A stretch of 64,000 bases of DNA from Neobacillus piezotolerans. Its GTDB lineage: Bacteria; Bacillota; Bacilli; Bacillales; Cytobacillaceae. The translations under genes were made by a program, and so were the position numbers. Location of the stretch: the NCBI RefSeq assembly GCF_003362805.1, contig NZ_QNQT01000003.1, positions 310,001 through 374,000 of the forward strand. The letters are read 5' to 3'. The notes under the pieces are model-generated. The model did not search any database. It had not been told where the DNA came from and saw only the letters and a list, made by a program, of their open reading frames with translations. This document shows, piece by piece, positions 34,768 to 45,301 of the stretch. Every line of letters begins with the position of its first letter. Within the stretch, counting starts at the first letter, position 1.

Positions 34768-36114
34768 TTAATTTTCAAAGAAAATATTTAACTTCTTTCT
34801 CATTCTTATTACTAATTTAAATCTTAATAAAAATTTTTTAAAAGGGACTAACTGAAATTCACGTTTTAATTTCCCATAAATCCCAGGGCGATTTTCTCTT
34901 ACCCAATTATATATATACTTAAAGTCGTCAGTTCTTTTTGCAGAATTTGATAAATAATATGAAATAGTTTTATATGCATTAAAATCTAACCAATCATTCA
35001 TGTCTTTTAAATCATAACCATATTGATCAACTGCCATATTTTTTATAATGATTTTTTCATTTAAATTTTGAATTAAAAACTCTCTACTAAGATTAAAAGT
35101 AATATTTTCCCCATGAATTCTATATACTCCAACAATCGAATCAATAAAACCCGCATGTCCTACTAATAATGAACGTAAATAGATTGATGCATCGTTTACC
35201 ATATTCATATTTAATATACCCATCTCAACGAGACAATCTCGTTTAAAGACAGTAGTTAAAGTTGAAGCAGGTTTAGGATAACCTTTCTTCTCAAAATTTA
35301 ATAGATAGTTATTTTTATTAACTATTTTACCCAAGCCTAAAATCGATATCTCTAATTGTTTTTTTATAGTGCGTTCAAGAAAAACATTGGCTGCAACAAA
35401 GGATACTTCAGGATGATCAATATGAAATTTTATTGCTTTACTTATATAGTTCATATCCACTAAATAATCATCATCATCCAAGAATAATATATACTCACCA
35501 TTTCCAAATAATTCAAAAGCTTCTCTTCGATTATTGCCTGGTCCGCAATTTTTTTCTTTTTTTATATAAATAACACGAGGTTCATTACAAAAATACTCTT
35601 TCACCATTAATTCAGTACCATCCAAAGAATTGTCGTCAATAATAATAATCTCCAAATTTGGGTAGTCTTGAGACAACAAGCTATTTAATGCTTGAACAAG
35701 ATAATTTTTTCTATTATAAGTAGTAATAATTATACTGACCTTTGGGTAATTAAAAGTGTTAGAAAAGGTCATTTTCGTATATACTTGACCTTTTTTCTTA
35801 AGGACATGTTTAATATTTATTATTAAATTATCTAATTCTTTACTTTTTCTTATATCAAATTGTTTTTCTAAATAAAATCTAAGAACATCTTCTGAAACTT
35901 TTCCTTCGAGAAATTGAAAAATTAATTGTGATAGGGTTTTTAAATATTTATTTTCACCTTTTCTATGAACGTCACACTTATTGAAAAAATCAGTAATTAT
36001 TTCCACTAATTTTTCATATTCAAATGTTTCCATTTTAAAATTATTTATATTTTCATTCAATAAATTAAATAGTGAGTAACAATATGCATGTTCACTATCT
36101 CTACCTAGCTTCAT
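34768..36114 (-). CDS. Glycosyltransferase family 2 with ~120-residue N-terminal extension
   Basis: 448 residues. GT-A core starts near residue 128: VSIIITTYNRKNYLVQALNSLLSQ, IIIIDDNSLDG, and the metal-binding LFLDDDDYL motif. The helical, lysine-rich first ~120 residues are not part of the GT2 fold and are unassigned. ATG 36114 follows GGAGG. Last glycosyltransferase of the AT-rich cassette. Adds a sugar to the lipid-linked repeat unit in the cytoplasm; the sugar cannot be specified. Confidence 0.88.
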   Translation of the reverse strand: MKLGRDSEHAYCYSLFNLLNENINNFKMETFEYEKLVEIITDFFNKCDVHRKGENKYLKTLSQLIFQFLEGKVSEDVLRFYLEKQFDIRKSKELDNLIINIKHVLKKKGQVYTKMTFSNTFNYPKVSIIITTYNRKNYLVQALNSLLSQDYPNLEIIIIDDNSLDGTELMVKEYFCNEPRVIYIKKEKNCGPGNNRREAFELFGNGEYILFLDDDDYLVDMNYISKAIKFHIDHPEVSFVAANVFLERTIKKQLEISILGLGKIVNKNNYLLNFEKKGYPKPASTLTTVFKRDCLVEMGILNMNMVNDASIYLRSLLVGHAGFIDSIVGVYRIHGENITFNLSREFLIQNLNEKIIIKNMAVDQYGYDLKDMNDWLDFNAYKTISYYLSNSAKRTDDFKYIYNWVRENRPGIYGKLKREFQLVPFKKFLLRFKLVIRMRKKLNIFFEN

Positions 36115-36198
36115 ATAATTGCCTCCAAGTAAAATAAGTTTAAAAATTAAATTTTTTAAACTTATTAGTTAATCGTTACCCCTTTCAAAACAAGAGAT

Positions 36199-37722
36199 CT
36201 AATGTTTTAATGACTGTACATTATTTTTAATTAAACGCTTATAAAAAAAACTTTTTGTATACCTGAAACTTTCTCTTTCAAATATTGAAATAAATATAAA
36301 ATAGATGGGTAGTAATATTACAGTTAAGATGACTGCAAAGATAATGAAAGTTTTATATGAAGTGGGATTTATATTGATTCCATTACTAATATTAATTAAA
36401 ACTATGAAACACCCAACATTAGTTAACCATCTTCTAACAGTTACCCATGGGTTTCTCCCTAATATATATTTATTTGTATAAATAATAATATCAATTGTTC
36501 GATAAATTACCGCTACAAGGGTCCCTAACAAAACCCCATATATACCCAGTAAATTTACAAATACAATAGAAAGAACTATATTAATTATAGTTTCACTTAT
36601 AGAACGAATTTGAGTTTGTTTAAAATGTCCTGCTATATTTATAATATTATTACAAGCTGAGCGGGCGTTTATTAATAATTTTATTGAAATAAATAAAACA
36701 GGTAACCATTTATCGATATAATTTATATCATCTATTCCAGAAGTATATAATTTCATAAATGGCAAAATTAAAATATAGGTGATAGTAAATAAAGAAAATA
36801 CAAACGCCATATAATAAACTTCATATGTGTTAAATAACCTCATAAACTTACTTTTATTATTTTGATAAGATTGGCCTAATAAAAAGGTAATACTTCCATT
36901 TACCGTACTTGCTATTGTTTCAACCATAGTAAAAACCATATTATATAATACATAAACACTTACAATTCTTAAATTACTAAACAGAGTGAGAATGAGAACA
37001 TCAGTATTACTAAAAACTAATGATGAAATTTGGTGAATTAGAGCAGAATTTTTATGTGAAATTGCTTTAAAGTTTGGAGTTGCAGATAGATTAATCCAAT
37101 TATAATTTCTATTAATATACATAATGAAAATTAAAATTTGTACTAATGTTAAAATAAAGAAAGAGGCTTGAACTGCAATCATATTGAATCCCAATAATAA
37201 TAATACAATTTTCGCTAAGTTACTTAGTATATTTATTATTGTAGATATAGAAGTAATTATATAATTTTTTCCTTCAGACATAAGTAGAATTTTGTATTTA
37301 CCTTGAAAATAGTAGTTAAACGCTCCACCCAATCCAGTGAACAATATAACCAACATTACGGTAGCCTTATTTATATTAGAATGAATTACCATTGGGTATA
37401 TTGCAGACAGTAATATAACAGCAAAAAAATAAAAAATCCCTGTTTTTTTATAATAACTAGAAGTTGCAGCTAATATTTCATTTATACTGTTTTTATCCCC
37501 ATCTGCAGCAGGTTTATATAATGCTTGTAAAGATGCAGCACCGACACCTGCTTCCAATAAAGAAAAATAGACTATTATTTGACTAATTGATACGACCAAC
37601 CCATTTACTTCCGACCCAAAGTTAACCAATAAAAGCCTAGGGATAAAAATCCCTAGGCTTATTGTAATAATCTGACTTCCTATACCGGTAAATAAATTGA
37701 GAAAACTTCGTTTAGCTCTCAT
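36199..37722 (-). CDS. Polysaccharide flippase (Wzx-like, MOP superfamily)
   Basis: 507 residues with 12-14 hydrophobic helices; N-terminal NLFTGIGSQIITISLGIFIPRLLL and LLEAGVGAASLQALY are typical of PST/Wzx flippases. Moves the undecaprenyl-linked repeat unit across the membrane. ATG 37722 is preceded by AAAGGAG. Strongly AT-rich. Confidence 0.9.
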   Translation of the reverse strand: MRAKRSFLNLFTGIGSQIITISLGIFIPRLLLVNFGSEVNGLVVSISQIIVYFSLLEAGVGAASLQALYKPAADGDKNSINEILAATSSYYKKTGIFYFFAVILLSAIYPMVIHSNINKATVMLVILFTGLGGAFNYYFQGKYKILLMSEGKNYIITSISTIINILSNLAKIVLLLLGFNMIAVQASFFILTLVQILIFIMYINRNYNWINLSATPNFKAISHKNSALIHQISSLVFSNTDVLILTLFSNLRIVSVYVLYNMVFTMVETIASTVNGSITFLLGQSYQNNKSKFMRLFNTYEVYYMAFVFSLFTITYILILPFMKLYTSGIDDINYIDKWLPVLFISIKLLINARSACNNIINIAGHFKQTQIRSISETIINIVLSIVFVNLLGIYGVLLGTLVAVIYRTIDIIIYTNKYILGRNPWVTVRRWLTNVGCFIVLINISNGININPTSYKTFIIFAVILTVILLPIYFIFISIFERESFRYTKSFFYKRLIKNNVQSLKH

Positions 37723-37776
37723 GAAAAACTCCTTTAGAGGGTCAAAACATAACGGAAAACTTATTAAAGCTATTTT

Positions 37777-38865
37777 TTATTTTTTTAAGTATTTATCCAA
37801 CTTTTCAAAATGTCTTTCTGAATTAATAACTTGGTTTGAAACATCTATTAAATTTGTTTTCATAGATTCAAAAACTTGCTTTGGCTCAAGACTATATATG
37901 TTTTCAAAGTCCGTAAACAAACCTTTAAATCCAATATCCTTCATAACATTTGTCATTTTCTCACTATAAACAATTGGATATACTGGCTTCTTATAAATCC
38001 AACCTAGGATCATAGAATGGAATCTTGTCGCAACAATAAAACTTGAATTTGCTATAACTTTTAATGCTTTTTCAATATCTAACTTATACAAAAAGGTAGT
38101 TATATTTTTTAAATAAGTCTTTGGAATTAAATTCATTACTGTTTTGACTGCTTCATTATCCCCCTCAAGTTCACAAAAGGACATTAGAGTAACTCTATAT
38201 CCTTTTTCAATAAAATAAACTGCTATATCTTTTACTTTTTTATAATATATCTCATCATAATTGGCTAAATATTTTCTGACAGAGGGCTTTATAACCGAAA
38301 TTAAAATATTATTATCTTGCTTTTCAGTTTCCTCCCTCTTCAACTGGAATATGATGTCATCTCCCATCCTAACATTACTTAATTGGTCAAACATTTTATA
38401 TGAATGCTTTTCTCTAAAGCATATGTCAGTGAATTCCTCGAAAACGGCCTTATATTCTAAAAAATAATCCTTTTCCTTATAAGGCCCAAAGTTTGCCCCT
38501 AAAAGGAAAAATGGTTTATTTTCAATTCTCATATTTTTTATATTTTTTAAGCCTTCTCTCCAGTTCTCTCCCTGAATAAATAAGGACCCACCAATGAAAA
38601 CACCAATATCACAACTTTTGGCGATAACTTTACGAACAAAAAAATCACTTCTACATACTGCATTTACGGCGAAGTTAATTCCTCTAACCATAAGAGAATC
38701 ATTTGGGAAAATAGTTAAATTATTTACGTCTTTAAATAAGAGTTTATAGTCTCTTGGAGCATATAAAACAAAATTGGTATTGGGATACCTTTGACATAAA
38801 ATCTTTATGAATAAATCATCACCCAAATTAAAGGTGGTATATGCATACACCATAACCTTCTTCAT
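37777..38865 (-). CDS. Polysaccharide pyruvyl transferase family protein
   Basis: 362 residues with the family start VYAYTTFNLGDDLFIKILCQRYP and the C-terminal FIVATRFHSMILGWIYKKPVYPI block. Family members add pyruvate ketals from PEP to sugars of extracellular polysaccharides, introducing negative charge. ATG 38865 with AAAGGG. In the cassette between the Wzx gene and a terminator-like hairpin. Confidence 0.88.
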   Translation of the reverse strand: MKKVMVYAYTTFNLGDDLFIKILCQRYPNTNFVLYAPRDYKLLFKDVNNLTIFPNDSLMVRGINFAVNAVCRSDFFVRKVIAKSCDIGVFIGGSLFIQGENWREGLKNIKNMRIENKPFFLLGANFGPYKEKDYFLEYKAVFEEFTDICFREKHSYKMFDQLSNVRMGDDIIFQLKREETEKQDNNILISVIKPSVRKYLANYDEIYYKKVKDIAVYFIEKGYRVTLMSFCELEGDNEAVKTVMNLIPKTYLKNITTFLYKLDIEKALKVIANSSFIVATRFHSMILGWIYKKPVYPIVYSEKMTNVMKDIGFKGLFTDFENIYSLEPKQVFESMKTNLIDVSNQVINSERHFEKLDKYLKK

Positions 38866-39282
38866 AGTATCAGCCCTTTAATTACTATATAAAAAAATTA
38901 ACATATTTATTAGCATACTCAATATATTTTTTCTATATTTATAATTACTAACGTTAATTTACATTCTATATTTTTTTATGTCCTAGGTAGTTACATCAAA
39001 TGCCCATTTCAATTTAAATAGTGTTAAATTAATTAACATCATTAATTTCAACTCAAGCCTATAAGGCATAGATAATAGTAACTTCCAAAATGTCGAAATA
39101 ATAAATGGTCAAACAAACTTTTACGACTTGAGAAAGCGGAAAATCCCTATGCCGAATATAAGATTATCACCGGCAAAGGACTGGAAAGTAGAAATCCTTT
39201 TATACAGAAAGAACCTGCTGTTGACGAGTGACGGCCAATATAAAGAGTTTTCAAAATGAACAGTCTTAGGTAACGCCCTAAT
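38866..39282. other. Intergenic stretch with a short gene-like fragment
   Basis: Near 39118-39232 a plus-strand frame reads a protein-like tail (LEKAENPYAEYKIITGKG, then GLESRNPFIQKEPAVDE and stop) without start or promoter. It may be a remnant of a gene displaced when the cassette was exchanged. The rest is AT-rich with nothing assignable. Confidence 0.35.
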
Positions 39283-39320
39283 AAAAAAGCGAAGCTCCAT
39301 ATTAATTTGGGCCCGCTTTT
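39283..39320 (-). terminator. Internal terminator within the polysaccharide cassette
   Basis: Minus-strand stem AAAGCG...CGCTTT extended by an imperfect GGCCCA/TGGAGCT pairing and followed by TTTTTT. It lies between the 39530-40540 and 37777-38865 genes, so full-length transcription needs read-through. Confidence 0.6.
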
Positions 39321-39529
39321 GTGTAACGACTCCACCTACCAGAAATATTTACCTTTTCTTTTTTAAAATCGGAAGTTACACAATAGCATTTTATGCCCAT
39401 TACTTAATTTTAGGTAAAATTTAATGTATAACCAACTCAATATTTCCAAAAACACTATTTAATACCAGGTGTTGTCATACACGTTTTAATGAAAGACAAT
39501 TATGAAACTGATTCAATAATAATAAGTTT

Positions 39530-40540
39530 TTAAAAACTTGGGGTTTTAAATTCACTTTTTTTAAATAATCCCCATAACTTTACTATAGAAAATATTGAAA
39601 TGGGCAACTGCTTATAAATAAGCAGTCTAAGAAATAAGTACTTTTTAGACATTTTGTTTATTGACATCATAGTATCTCGTAATCCATTGTTTAAACATAC
39701 ATTCTTAATTAATTTAATTTTATATTCAAATGAATTCTGGGAGATATTCACTAGGCCAACCAAATAGCTTATTGTTGTTTTAAACAGATAAATATTAATA
39801 GCGTCATAATTAATTTCTTTGTTGGCACTTTCCTTTAGGAAACAAATTAATCGACTATGGAGCTGCTGTGTTGTCATTAATAAATCCTCTTGAAAACGAA
39901 GTGAAAGCGATTCATAGTTTTCTCTCCTATAATAATATAAGCATTCATCAATACAACTCATGGTATTAGATGATTTTAAATAATCTAAATTGAATAATAA
40001 ATCTTCGCCTAAAAACTGATTTTCTTCAAAATAATGAGTTATTAAATTTCGTTTATATAATTTATTACAAGGGGAGTTAACACAACCAGGCAAATAATTT
40101 TCTGCAATATATTCACAAATTAATTGCTTATTTTTCAATAATTTTTCTTTGCATTCAATTTTTGTGAATTTTCCATAACTAACTATAATATAGCCACACA
40201 TTACTAAATCTGAATTATCTTTCAAAATTGAAGAAAGTAGTATTTCAACCATTTTTAAATCTATATAATCATCACTATCAATAAACATTATATATTGACC
40301 ACTTGAAATTTCTAAACCTGTATTTCTTGCGGAAGATACACCTTCATTTTTTTTATGGATTACAATTATTCTTCTATCTTTTAAAGCATACTCATCACAT
40401 ATTTCTCCACTTGCATCGGTGGATCCATCATTAACTAATATTATTTCGATTTCTTTATAACTTTGTTTTATCACACTATCTATGCATTTCTTAAGATATT
40501 TTTCAACGTTAAATACCGGGATAATTATGCTAACCTTCAC
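39530..40540 (-). CDS. Glycosyltransferase family 2
   Basis: 336 residues. KVSIIIPVFNVEKYLKKCID at the N-terminus, ILVNDGSTDASG, and the D-x-D-type MFIDSDDYI identify a GT2. EpsJ/EpsH-like in B. subtilis terms. GTG 40540 follows GAGGTG. Ends at a strong stem-loop about 210 bp downstream. Confidence 0.92.
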   Translation of the reverse strand: MKVSIIIPVFNVEKYLKKCIDSVIKQSYKEIEIILVNDGSTDASGEICDEYALKDRRIIVIHKKNEGVSSARNTGLEISSGQYIMFIDSDDYIDLKMVEILLSSILKDNSDLVMCGYIIVSYGKFTKIECKEKLLKNKQLICEYIAENYLPGCVNSPCNKLYKRNLITHYFEENQFLGEDLLFNLDYLKSSNTMSCIDECLYYYRRENYESLSLRFQEDLLMTTQQLHSRLICFLKESANKEINYDAINIYLFKTTISYLVGLVNISQNSFEYKIKLIKNVCLNNGLRDTMMSINKMSKKYLFLRLLIYKQLPISIFSIVKLWGLFKKSEFKTPSF

Positions 40541-40550
40541 TGAAACACCT

Positions 40551-41762
40551 CTATTTATCAGTTTGTAATGTGTCTTTTTTAAAACCGCTATTTTTTAAAA
40601 TGATAATAAGCAGTAAGATATTCCAAATTGGTTTATAAGAGTATAAAGACATAGACAAACCCATAATCATATATCCTAAAAAGCTTGAAGCAACAACATA
40701 CGCTCCTAGATTATATGACTTTTTAAAATATAATAAATAAAATACAAATAAAATGAAGACTCCAAAAATTCCAATCTCCATTAATGATTCTACCCAAATG
40801 TTATGAGCAACATTTCCGTTATATGTGAAATAACGAATTGTTCCTGCACCCCATCCAAAAATTTGATTAAAAATTGGAGATTGCCGGTAGTTATTAATAA
40901 CGCTTTCCCAAATTTCCCATCTGTCCGCTCCTCCATCCCTTAGAGTAAAAGCGATATCATATCTATTTGCAACTGATTCCGGCATCATATTTAAAACAAA
41001 ATTAAAGATTAACCCTAAGATTGAAATAAGTACCGATAAGATTGCTATTGATGAAAATCTTTTTTTTACATCTTTCATCCGCATTAAACTATAGAATAAA
41101 ATAGAAACAATAATTGCCATTAACCCTCCGCGCGAACCTGTTAGAAGAACAAAAACTAGAAAGACAATCATTTTTATTATTGATAGTTTATTCTTTTTTT
41201 TCGTAAAATCATCTAAATAATATATAATAGGAAATATAAAGAAACCAGTTAAATAGTTTGGATCCTGATAGACACCATTAATTGCTATAGTAAGCCTTTC
41301 TCCTCCAATAATGTTTCTATCTGCGTAAAATAACATCAATACTACGGTAAGCCACCCGCTAAAAGCAAAAGACTTTTTTATTAGTGCAAGTTCTCTATGG
41401 TTATAGGTAAACATAGATAAAATTAGAATAACTGTAATATTTAAAACAATAGTAATTATTCTTTGCTGAGTAAATGCAACATCATAACTGTAGTAACTTG
41501 TTAAGGTAATTATTATTAAATAAAATAACGGTACTGCAAAAAATCGATCTATTCTAATTTTTACATATTTGAGGTATATTAATGAACCTACCAAAGGTAG
41601 AAAAATTAATATTCTTGCTAAAGATACTCCTGGTACTACCGATAGGAAGTCTAGCGGTGCAAGGAAAAGATAAAATGCTAACAACTGAGTTCTAATACTA
41701 ATTTTATTGTTTTTATCCATTCCGTTATTCTTCGTTGAGTATATTCGATATGCTTTTATCAT
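40551..41762 (-). CDS. O-antigen ligase/polymerase family membrane protein (Wzy-like)
   Basis: 403 residues from ATG 41762 (GGGGTGATCT upstream; the longer frame to 41813 has no ribosome site). About 10-12 membrane helices with the Wzy_C/ligase hallmark LTGSRGGLMA and a large external loop (NRYDIAFTLRDGGADRWEIW). Polymerises repeat units on the outer membrane face. Eleven bp upstream of the next glycosyltransferase gene. Confidence 0.88.
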   Translation of the reverse strand: MIKAYRIYSTKNNGMDKNNKISIRTQLLAFYLFLAPLDFLSVVPGVSLARILIFLPLVGSLIYLKYVKIRIDRFFAVPLFYLIIITLTSYYSYDVAFTQQRIITIVLNITVILILSMFTYNHRELALIKKSFAFSGWLTVVLMLFYADRNIIGGERLTIAINGVYQDPNYLTGFFIFPIIYYLDDFTKKKNKLSIIKMIVFLVFVLLTGSRGGLMAIIVSILFYSLMRMKDVKKRFSSIAILSVLISILGLIFNFVLNMMPESVANRYDIAFTLRDGGADRWEIWESVINNYRQSPIFNQIFGWGAGTIRYFTYNGNVAHNIWVESLMEIGIFGVFILFVFYLLYFKKSYNLGAYVVASSFLGYMIMGLSMSLYSYKPIWNILLLIIILKNSGFKKDTLQTDK

Positions 41763-41821
41763 AGTGAGATCACCCCAATCATTCTCATCTTTATTTTTCA
41801 CTATGGTAGGCATAATAGATT

Positions 41822-42901
41822 TTATTTATATAACATTTCATATTTGATAGCCATTTTTTTTGATGAAAACCTACTTGATGCTACCTTTGCAGCAATTCCC
41901 AATTTTTCTTGAAGAGTAATGTCATAAATTAATTTTAGTAATGCTTCTGAAATTTTGCCATCGTTTATACCAACCAGTAATCCTGTCTTATTATCCTCTA
42001 TCATATCTGGGATACCACCTACTGCAGTAGCAACTATCGGAACCCCCGTACCCATTGCCTCTATCAATGAAATTGGCATACCTTCCCAAAGAGATGGAAG
42101 GACAAAGATATCCGCCTCGTTTAAATACGGGTAAACATTTGAAATTGAACCTAAAAATTCAACACTGGATTCTAAATTTAATTCTTTTACTCTCACCCTA
42201 ATCCGTTTTTCTAATTCTCCTGTACCTATCAATTTTAATACAGTGTTAGGTGCTTTTTCATGGACAAGTTTGAAACTATTAATCAATCCTATATGATTTT
42301 TTTGCTCTGAGAAGCGACCGATATGAAGGATTTTAATCAAACGATTATTTTCTCCATATTCATTTTTTTCAATACACTCTTCTAAATTTATTCCGTTATA
42401 AATCATGGGTACTTGATTATCCGATAGTCGATATTCCTGGATTATGGAATTTTTTATAATAGGACTTATAGAGACTGGAATAACTTTCATAAATTTATAA
42501 CAAAACCAATTAATTTTCCTTCCGAATTTTCCAACCTCTTCCTTTGCAATATTATGTACCGTATGAACTTTTATTGGTACCTTCGCAAAAAATGCTGCAG
42601 GAATTGCGTAGGGCATTGTAAAAAGGTGCGTATGAATGGCGTCAGGTTTTTTTTCCTTCAATAACTTATATAGTCTAAAAAAGACCTTGAAATCAAAACC
42701 TTTTTTCTTGTTTAAAAAAAGAATAGGTATTTTTTGATCTTCTAATCTTTCTGTAATAGCAGAGTGGTATTCATATAGGCTAACAACCAATATATCCATT
42801 TTATTTGATGCTAGTGCAACTGACAGATGCTCTACCATTATCTCTGCACCACCAAGACCTAAATAAGGTATTATTTGTATCACTCTTTTTTTCGATTCCA
42901 T
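41822..42901 (-). CDS. Glycosyltransferase family 4 (EpsF/EpsD-like)
   Basis: 359 residues, GT-B fold. N-terminal QIIPYLGLGGAEIMVEHLS; donor-binding C-terminal part LHIGRFSEQKNH and LPSLWEGMPISLIEAMGTGVPIVAT, the E-x7-E motif of GT4. ATG 42901 with AAAGGTG. Cytoplasmic or peripheral-membrane sugar transfer in repeat-unit assembly. Confidence 0.92.
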   Translation of the reverse strand: MESKKRVIQIIPYLGLGGAEIMVEHLSVALASNKMDILVVSLYEYHSAITERLEDQKIPILFLNKKKGFDFKVFFRLYKLLKEKKPDAIHTHLFTMPYAIPAAFFAKVPIKVHTVHNIAKEEVGKFGRKINWFCYKFMKVIPVSISPIIKNSIIQEYRLSDNQVPMIYNGINLEECIEKNEYGENNRLIKILHIGRFSEQKNHIGLINSFKLVHEKAPNTVLKLIGTGELEKRIRVRVKELNLESSVEFLGSISNVYPYLNEADIFVLPSLWEGMPISLIEAMGTGVPIVATAVGGIPDMIEDNKTGLLVGINDGKISEALLKLIYDITLQEKLGIAAKVASSRFSSKKMAIKYEMLYK

Positions 42902-42999
42902 AAAAAGTACACCTTTCTACAACAATATTTCTATTTTATTCTGATATGGAAAATCTACTACGTGTACTATAGCAAAGGGCACACTTTATATTGTTTTAA

Positions 43000-44040
43000 T
43001 TATAAATGTTTGACAAACTCTCCGATTACTTTTTTAGATGAATATTGTTTAGCTCTTTTTAAACATTTTTTTTTCATACTATTAGTCCGTAAAGGTTCTT
43101 TAGCAATTTGATAAAGGATTTCTTCCAATTCTGTGGTTTGCATAAAATTATAAATATAACCAGTTTGATCTTGAATTATTATTTCTTCCGCAGAATTCCA
43201 ATTTGAAGCAATAACCGGTATTCCAGCAGCGTAAGCATCAATGATAGTACCAGGAATCCCCTCTGTTCTAAAATGTGTTGGAAATAACAATACAAAATAT
43301 TTTTTTAAAATATCTACAGTGTCATTAAAATTTACCATACCTTTATATGAGATATAACTTGGAAAATTCTCCTCTAGTTTTTCGAACCTTTCCATATATT
43401 TTTCATCTATTTGACCATAAATGTCCAATATGAAAATTTCTCTATCAAATATTCTATTTAATTTTTTTACTGCTTCAATCGCATCTTCAATACCTTTTTC
43501 TTTTATAACTCTTGAAAAGGTACAAAGTTTATATGGTTCCTCAAGGTTATATTCTAATTCGTTTTCTTCAAGAATTTCTAACCTTTTAAAATTTGGAAGG
43601 TATTCAATATTTTTCAAACCCAATTTATCTAAATCCTCAATCATTTTATACGTTTCAACAAAAATGGTATCAAATTTTTGTAATATATTTTTTAAACTGG
43701 GGTTCTTCTCCAACAGTTCAGGTAACCAGCCTCCTATTACCACATAATGCAATTTCTTGTTATTAAAGAATTTTTTAAACAGAAAAAATAAAGGTGCAAA
43801 AACCTTTAATCCATTATTTGCCGGCATAATTATAATATTTTGACAATTTACCATTAATAAAAAACTCTTTATTATTAATTTAATTGGATTACGCTTCCAA
43901 CCATGAGAATCAATCGTCTTTAGTTTATGACTTCCAAAATGTCTTTTCAATTCTTCAGTTATCAATTTAGTCTTAATTGTCTGACCATTAAGGAGATTTT
44001 TTTCATTACCAAAATGACCGCACACTCCTATTTTGTACAT
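43000..44040 (-). CDS. Glycosyltransferase, GT4-like
   Basis: 346 residues. CTFSRVIKEKGIEDAIEAV and LFPTHFRTEGIPGTIIDAYAAGIPVIAS form the donor-site E-x7-E-like signature of GT4. The N-terminal half is shortened and divergent (IGVCGHFGNEKNLLNGQTIKT). ATG 44040 with GGGGG about 13 bp upstream. Confidence 0.85.
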   Translation of the reverse strand: MYKIGVCGHFGNEKNLLNGQTIKTKLITEELKRHFGSHKLKTIDSHGWKRNPIKLIIKSFLLMVNCQNIIIMPANNGLKVFAPLFFLFKKFFNNKKLHYVVIGGWLPELLEKNPSLKNILQKFDTIFVETYKMIEDLDKLGLKNIEYLPNFKRLEILEENELEYNLEEPYKLCTFSRVIKEKGIEDAIEAVKKLNRIFDREIFILDIYGQIDEKYMERFEKLEENFPSYISYKGMVNFNDTVDILKKYFVLLFPTHFRTEGIPGTIIDAYAAGIPVIASNWNSAEEIIIQDQTGYIYNFMQTTELEEILYQIAKEPLRTNSMKKKCLKRAKQYSSKKVIGEFVKHL

Positions 44041-44098
44041 AGAAACATAAAAACCCCCATTATTTTATTAATAAAATACGAACTAAACTAGCTTAAAA

Positions 44099-45265
44099 TT
44101 AATCCCTTCCAAACAAATCCCTTGTATATACCTTATCAGCAATATCTTCCATCTCGGGGGTAAATCTATTCGCTATAATCACATCTGAAACTGTCTTAAA
44201 CTCATCAAGATCGTTTATTACCCAGGAATTATAGAATTTATCTGTGCATAGAGTCGGCTCATACACTATTACTTCTATTCCCTTTGCTTTAATACGTTTC
44301 ATTACACCTTGAATTGCTGACTGCCTAAAATTATCAGAGTCTGTTTTCATAGTAAGTCTATAAATACCAACAACCTTAGGGTTCCTGTTTATAATCATCT
44401 CAGCAATATGATCTTTTCTAGTTCTATTTGCCTCAACAATTGCAGTCATTATATTATTTGGTACATTTGCATAATTAGCTAATAACTGCTTTGTATCTTT
44501 GGGAAGACAGTAGCCTCCATAACCAAAAGAAGGATTATTATAATGATTACCTATTCGAGGATCGAGTCCAACACCATCAATAATTTGTTTAGTATTTAAT
44601 CCTCTAACCTCCGCATATGAATCTAGCTCATTAAAAAAGGCGACTCTCATGGCAAGATAGGTATTTGCAAACAGTTTAATTGCTTCTGCTTCCGTCGAAT
44701 TTGTAAATAGGATGGGAATATCTTCTTTGATAGCTCCTTTTACTAATAAATTTGCAAACACTTTAGCTCTATATGATTGTTCGCCAATTACAATTCTTGA
44801 AGGATACAAGTTATCATAAAGCGCTTTTCCTTCTCTTAAAAACTCTGGTGAAAAAATAATGTTTTTTGTTTCAAACTTTTCCTTTATTTTCTCTGTATAA
44901 CCTACTGGAACGGTTGACTTAATTACCATAACAGCTTCTGGATTAATTGATAATACATCGGCAATAACATCTTCAACTGTTCTAGTATTAAAATTATTTT
45001 TTTTCGGATCATAATTTGTTGGGGTTGATATGATTACATACTCTGCATCTTTGTATGCCTTATAATTATCTATTGTTGCTGTTAGGTTCAGTTCCTTTGT
45101 GGCTAAATATTCTTCAATCTCATTATCTATTATTGGAGATCTTTTATTGTTAATCATATCTACTTTTTCTTTATTAATATCAAGGGCAATGACCTCATTA
45201 TGTTGAGATAATAAAATTGCATTAGATAAGCCTACATACCCAATTCCTGTGATTGTAATTTTCAC
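44099..45265 (-). CDS. UDP-glucose 6-dehydrogenase (HasB/Ugd type)
   Basis: 388 residues from GTG 45265 (GGAGG at 8 bp). Rossmann start [18 protein letters not shown], middle [11 protein letters not shown], catalytic cysteine in [14 protein letters not shown] (typical of the streptococcal HasB group) and [20 protein letters not shown]. Oxidises UDP-glucose to UDP-glucuronate, so the polymer probably contains uronic acid. A GDP-mannose dehydrogenase role is less likely. Confidence 0.92.
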   Translation of the reverse strand: MKITITGIGYVGLSNAILLSQHNEVIALDINKEKVDMINNKRSPIIDNEIEEYLATKELNLTATIDNYKAYKDAEYVIISTPTNYDPKKNNFNTRTVEDVIADVLSINPEAVMVIKSTVPVGYTEKIKEKFETKNIIFSPEFLREGKALYDNLYPSRIVIGEQSYRAKVFANLLVKGAIKEDIPILFTNSTEAEAIKLFANTYLAMRVAFFNELDSYAEVRGLNTKQIIDGVGLDPRIGNHYNNPSFGYGGYCLPKDTKQLLANYANVPNNIMTAIVEANRTRKDHIAEMIINRNPKVVGIYRLTMKTDSDNFRQSAIQGVMKRIKAKGIEVIVYEPTLCTDKFYNSWVINDLDEFKTVSDVIIANRFTPEMEDIADKVYTRDLFGRD

Positions 45266-45301
45266 AAAAACTTCCTCCATCTTATCTTAAGCCAGAAATG
45301 C